Below are positions 59,456-64,000 of a DNA stretch of 64,000 bases, piece by piece. The DNA is from Allium sativum (lineage: Eukaryota > Streptophyta > Magnoliopsida > Asparagales > Amaryllidaceae), in assembly GCA_030737875.1 (NCBI GenBank), contig CM060921.1:403784192-403848191 (forward strand), in the 5' to 3' direction. Position 1 is the stretch's first letter, and the number at the start of each line of letters is the position of its first letter. The notes below the pieces were generated by a model, which had not been told where the DNA came from, did not search any database, and worked only from the letters and a program-made list of their open reading frames with translations. The translations under genes and the position numbers were made by a program.

Positions 59456-61757
59456 ATTGAAATATATCGAATAACGAAGCTGCAGTTCGTATTTTGAAAC
59501 CGTGATTTCAAATGATTAGTGCGGGAGATCCGACCATCGGATTTTCCCGAAACCGAAACCGTTGGGTTCGCTTTGGAAATACCTTTCCAACGACACCAAC
59601 TTTGTAAAGATCCAATGGTTGGATTGTCTGCAATGTTTAATTCAAATCTGATGAAAAACAGCGCCATAATCGATTATATATATATATATATATAATTATA
59701 TTAAATCGAATAACGACGCTGTAGTTCGTATTTTGAAATCGAAACTTCAAACGATTATACCGGGAGATCCGACCGTCGGATTTTCCCGAAACTGGAACCG
59801 TTGGATTCGTTTTGAAAAGATCTTTCTAAAGATGTAAATTTTGTGAAGATCCAATGGTTAGATTTTCAGATATGTGTAAATCAAACCTGAAGAAAAATAG
59901 CGTCACGGCCGCGTTATCGCCCGAAGCGTCGTTTTGAATAAATTGGCTATTTTAAAATAAATAAAAATAGCGATAAATCGTTATTAAATATTATAGACGA
60001 TAAGGATGTGAAATTTAGAAACTAACTGAAGGTTGGCTAAGTCGAATGGTTTCCTGGATGTTGATCTGATGTTGGTTTCGGCCTTCGGGGTTAATATTTG
60101 GGAAATCGTTCTCTTACTGATTGACGGTTAGTGACTAATGAATTGAAATGATGCTTTTGTATGTTTGTGTTGCACTTGTTTATTATATACGCAAGTTGCT
60201 CAGAAAGACCGGGTTTATCCCATTCTGAATAACTGAATCGGCGATAAGAAGTCGAAGATGAAGACGGGGGTTGAAGACCGATCTTCACCTCGTTTGGATG
60301 GTAACTGATGTCCTGATTGGGAGGCATCCCGAAATATGGATAATGAGTGGTGATCGTCCAGACGTACGTGGAGATCGGTGGATATGCGAGGTATTTAGTG
60401 TCTCCGGTTTCGTTCAGACCCTGGACGGACTTGCAAATGGACTGTGTGTCTAACATTGGAATTCATTCTGTGCGATTGATAACCATCAGTTGCATGGTGT
60501 GAATTGCCGGTGTGGCATGCTAAGATGCATTGATCAGGGCTTTTGTTGAAAAGCAAAGTCTTGTGATTGAAGATCAAAGCACCGCCTGGGTGGCGTAGCT
60601 TTGTGTATAACGTGAATTCGCGAGCCTCACACCTCGGTATGAACCAGAAACGGGAGAAGCACCTCAGGGAGGGCATGCGTTTCCTTCTAGCTAGGAGTTG
60701 TGTCAGTGTTTTTACACGGCCTGACATTTTACTTATGTGGATGATGGATTGCGAGGCGCCTCGGTTATATCGGTCGATCCGGGACCGATGGAGTCATTCG
60801 TTGGCTCATTTATGCCCCATAGGGCAGGGAAACGCATTGTTCAGGAATTTTAATCCACATCGGTGGAACGGCCCTGACGATCCAAAGGCTTGACTGAGTA
60901 CATGCCTGAGGGGTGGGCTAAAGCGTCTCGAATTTGGTAAGGACTATCTTTTGCCTTGGTTCATGACGGAAACCCAAATTCCAAATACGTAACTGTGCGG
61001 TTTTGATTGTATATATATATGGCGACATGATATATGGTACCCATGCCGTCTAGGATTGATAGTTATGATTCAAAATTGTTTTGAAACTTGTAAACACTAG
61101 TAATAATATCAAATGCTTTTGTTTTATTTGTATCTAGCATATTTTGGCCATTATAAGGTAAAACTCTATCCTCCGGTTTGCGTTGCATTGTGTGATGGGA
61201 ACTGAGTCTTATAATGGCTACATTTTTATAAAAAGCATTGCGATGTTTTAAAAGAATGATTTGTTTTAAAGCACTGGCAATCCAATGGAGTAAACCCGTT
61301 CCACGAAAGTGGCGTGGTCCTGTGATTAGCCATATTTTAAATGTGTTGAGTAGATTTCTCATACCAGTCCCATGACTGACTCGTAGTTTGTTTCACTTTC
61401 AAACTCGGGTGCCCCTTTTTCTACACGGGCAGCCTTGTATTTAGGTTTTAGCTGGCTTTCTCTGGATAGCTGGAGCTGAAGATGGATTCTATCATTTATC
61501 TCTTTTTATGTTGTTCAGCTTCTATTGTACATTATGTTTGTTTTTCCGCTGTAGACATATAAGTATAGCTGAATTGTATTTGTACTAAGTATGATCCTGT
61601 ATACTGTGTAACTCTGATGATTACGTTTATCCAGCATATTCTACTGTGCATTATCTGGTGTATTTATTTATTTTTGTTCTGTTGTTATCTGTTTATGTGT
61701 TATATTCCAAAGGATTACCCATGCCACCGTCAGTACGGGGTTTGGGGTCGTCTCATT

Positions 61758-61769
61758 TGGTATCAGAGC
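61758..61769 (+). other. Primer-binding site of element C
   Basis: TGGTATCAGAGC, an exact match to the complement of the plant initiator-Met tRNA 3' end, two bases after the LTR. Confidence 0.9.
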
Positions 61770-62007
61770 TTTGGTTAAGCTTAGTTCTGGAATATAACAT
61801 ATGAACGAACTCATCAGAAATAGAACCAGTAGTGTTCTAGGACGGGTAACTCTATACAGATAGGATCAGTATTATCCTAGTATGAGTAAAGCAGAATGAA
61901 ATACACCCCAGTAGACACATTTACATTTGAAGTATTTGTCTCTATGTTTTGAAATACCTTTTCTGTTGACCTGACACTTTGTCTGCTAATTGCAGACGTA
62001 CTAGAAA

Positions 62008-64000
62008 ATGAGTGACAGGAACAGAAGAAATAATCGTATGGCTCGACCAGCTAATGAGCCAGTTGTGTTCCCTCAGCCAGAATCAGATATAGAAGTTTTA
62101 TTCAAGAGATTTTGAAATCTGGGTGGATCGCCATTCTTAGGCAAAGAGTCCATTATGGAAACACAAGCTTGGATTCGTTCTGCAGAGAAAATCTTTGAGG
62201 GTTTAAAGCTGAGAGATGACCAGAAAAGATTACTGGCGTCTTGGGCACCCAAAGAAGAAGCATTATTTTGGTGGGATTCGGTTATTAATGATAATCCAGA
62301 AGGTGATATCACCTGGGATAGATTCAAAGTGATTTTCCTAGAAAGATTTACTCATCCCGAAGCAACTGAGCGGTTATGTGATGAATTTTCTTATCTGATA
62401 CAAGGTGATATGACCATCCCAGAATATCATAAGAAATTCAACGAACTTTCTCACTTTGCTCCTCATTTGATTCAAGATCCAAAGAGGAAGAATCTGAGAT
62501 TTATTCATGGCCTGCAAAGAAAGTATCAGAATAGTGTGATGAGGAATGTGAAGCTTCCTTTTTCTAAAATGATATACATGGCTTACCAGTATGAGGATCT
62601 CGACAAGAAAGGTATGTTGCCTTACGAAGAAGAGGTCAGTTCTAGTAAGAAAGGTGAGCTAGAAACTGATAATCCTGAGGCCAGTGCGATATCTGAGGTG
62701 AGTAAGAAACCGAAAGTCAATCGAAAAAGGGCCAGAGCTGAGAAAGAACCAGTAACGACCGCCGTATGCAACAACTGCCATAAGCAAGGGCATTTGCAGG
62801 GGAATTGCAAATCCTCGAAGAAACGAAATAAAAATGGACCCAAACCTACTAAGAAGCAAAAGAACCCGCATGGTGAGAGGAAATGCCATAAGTGTCACCA
62901 AGCAGGTCATATTGCACGGGAGTGCCAACTCTCAAAGAAATCTGAAGCAGTACATATGAATGAAGTAGCAAAAACTTCTGAGCCATCAGCTAGTCAAGGA
63001 AAGCCCGATGTTTTAGAAGGCACGCTAACTGTCAAAGATATCCCAGTTAAAGTACTCTTTGACACCGGCACATCGTGAAGCTTTGTTGCAAAGAATGCGG
63101 TTAAGAAACTGGATTTGAATTTGAAGAGGCTCAAAGAACCAATGACTGTCCAAAATCCGGTCGGGGGTTCCATCGATCTCAGTTGGGTTTGTGGGGTGCC
63201 GGTTTCTTTTTCTCGTTATCGGTTCCCTACCACCGCAGCCATCGTGAATTTTACAGAGTTTGATCTTATCTTGGGGTTAGACCGGTTGACCAAGTATGAA
63301 GCTGAGGTTAAATGCGCCGACAGAGTCGCTAAGGCAAAGATAAAATCATGTGATTATTATATAACCATTCCCTGTGAAGGCCAGAATTCAAATAGAAAAG
63401 ACTTCTGGGCAGCTTTGGATGTTTCTCCCGCTCAAATAGAAAATATCCCTGAAGTCGCATAGAATATTCCCGACCTAGTGAAAGATATTCCTGTCGTCAA
63501 GAATTATGTGGATGTGTTTGAAGAAGTTGTTCGCTTACCTCTGCAGAGAGAAATTGATTTCAAAATTGCTTTAATTCCGAATGCAAGGCTGGTATTTCAT
63601 GCTATTCGAAGAATGTCCTTGAAAGAGAAAGAGGAATTAGACAATCAAACACGACAGCTTGTATGGAAGGGTCTGATCAGGCCTAGTTTCTCTGATTGGG
63701 GTGCAGCAGTGGTGTTTGTCCCAAAATCAGACGGTACTCTGCGACTATGTGTGGATTATCGTGATTTGAACAAGCAGACAATAAAGAACAAATATCCATT
63801 GCCGCGAATAGATGATTTATTGTATCGTCTGAATGGAGCACAAGTATTTTCAAGGATGGACCTAGCTACAGGCTTCCATCAACTTCGAATTATCGAAGAG
63901 TGTGTTCCAATGACAGCATTCAGAGGTCTAGACTTATTCTACGAGTGGTTAGTAATGCCGTTCGGCTTATGTAACGCTCCAGCATACTTCGTCGATTTGA
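62008..64000 (+). pseudogene. Gag-protease-RT polyprotein of element C, three nonsense codons, cut by window edge
   Basis: One frame runs from ATG 62008 to the window end with stops at 62113 (TGA), 63076 (TGA) and 63460 (TAG) and no frameshift. Gag core lies at residues of about 45-190 (WDRFKVIFLERF, LSHFAPHLI, RFIHGL). Two CX2CX4HX4C zinc knuckles start at residues 254 and 293. The protease motif DTGTS is at residue 352, directly before the second stop, followed by FDLILGLDRL. RT follows with [40 protein letters not shown] and [15 protein letters not shown], which keeps the first catalytic Asp. The YVDD loop is outside the window. Type: Ty3/gypsy, probably a chromovirus. Reverting single bases would reopen the frame, so the element is young, but as it stands it is disabled. 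Confidence 0.92.

Larger units (their letters stand above)
56662..61755 (+). repeat. LTR C (5.1 kb) of a plus-strand chromovirus-like element
   Basis: Starts TGTAACGACCC and ends GGGGTCGTCTCA. It is followed two bases later by a primer-binding site and then gag, so it serves as a 5' LTR. It is similar over most of its length to the inverted solo LTR B. It contains a GC-rich block with a 94-codon open frame (57672-57956), a 113-base tandem repeat, several TA microsatellites (58309-58332, 59423-59450, 59672-59692) and a 'gagatccgaccRtcggattttcc' section present twice (59525, 59764). Confidence 0.8.

Noticed and set aside
1..64000. tRNA, rRNA, CRISPR arrays, operons
   Set aside because: None were seen. 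The tRNA-like 12-base matches are primer-binding sites of LTR elements, and the tandem repeats lack CRISPR spacing and context.

Overview
This window looks like repeat-rich nuclear DNA of a flowering plant, probably a eudicot with a large genome. The evidence is AT-rich spacers, spliced genes with plant-type introns, primer-binding sites matching initiator-Met tRNA, and nested Ty3/gypsy and Copia-type LTR elements. I see one ordinary host gene. It is a four-exon CASP-like membrane protein gene (CASPL4A type) at 10491-13265 on the + strand. Almost everything else is transposable-element sequence in different stages of decay.

Layout. 1 to about 6000: a decayed Ty3/gypsy element of the Tat/Retand kind on the minus strand (integrase, extra RNase H, RT, protease, gag, putative 5' LTR), cut by the left window edge. 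6000-10490: AT-rich spacer with a 0.9 kb array of palindromic 'TTTTTAGCTGCATTTCAC' repeats. 10491-13265: the CASPL gene. 13266-17355: spacer with a fold-back MITE (14799-14958), a hAT-type MITE with 8-bp target duplication (15240-15731) and a Copia-like LTR remnant ending in a primer-binding site.

17356-38795 is a nested stack. An old minus-strand chromovirus (3' LTR 17356-20059, integrase with chromodomain, RNase H) was broken twice inside its integrase. One break is by element A (20590-33159, a coding-free Copia/Sirevirus-like element), which itself received a 6.2 kb solo LTR, B (25383-31573). The other is by element D (33474-37797, a truncated long-LTR element). A CACTA-like mini-element (38796-39248) sits at the RNase H end.

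42259-55752 is a second LTR of the old chromovirus family. It was split by a complete 10.9 kb element with a perfect AGGGT target duplication (43753-54669): two 4.6 kb LTRs around a 1.7 kb internal region without any coding capacity, so a large retrotransposon derivative (LARD). 55753-64000: a truncated relative of the LARD LTR, then a polypurine tract, a 5.1 kb LTR, a primer-binding site and a plus-strand gag-protease-RT with three nonsense codons, running off the right edge.

The most unusual signals are regulatory or structural. Clusters of GTCGAC palindromes lie shortly upstream of the TATA box in three LTR families. In the LARD LTRs the promoter and poly(A) signals are about 4 kb apart. 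A conserved block is shared by two LTR families. The CASPL gene has a GC-AG intron. I found no tRNA, rRNA or CRISPR array, and no evident new protein system.
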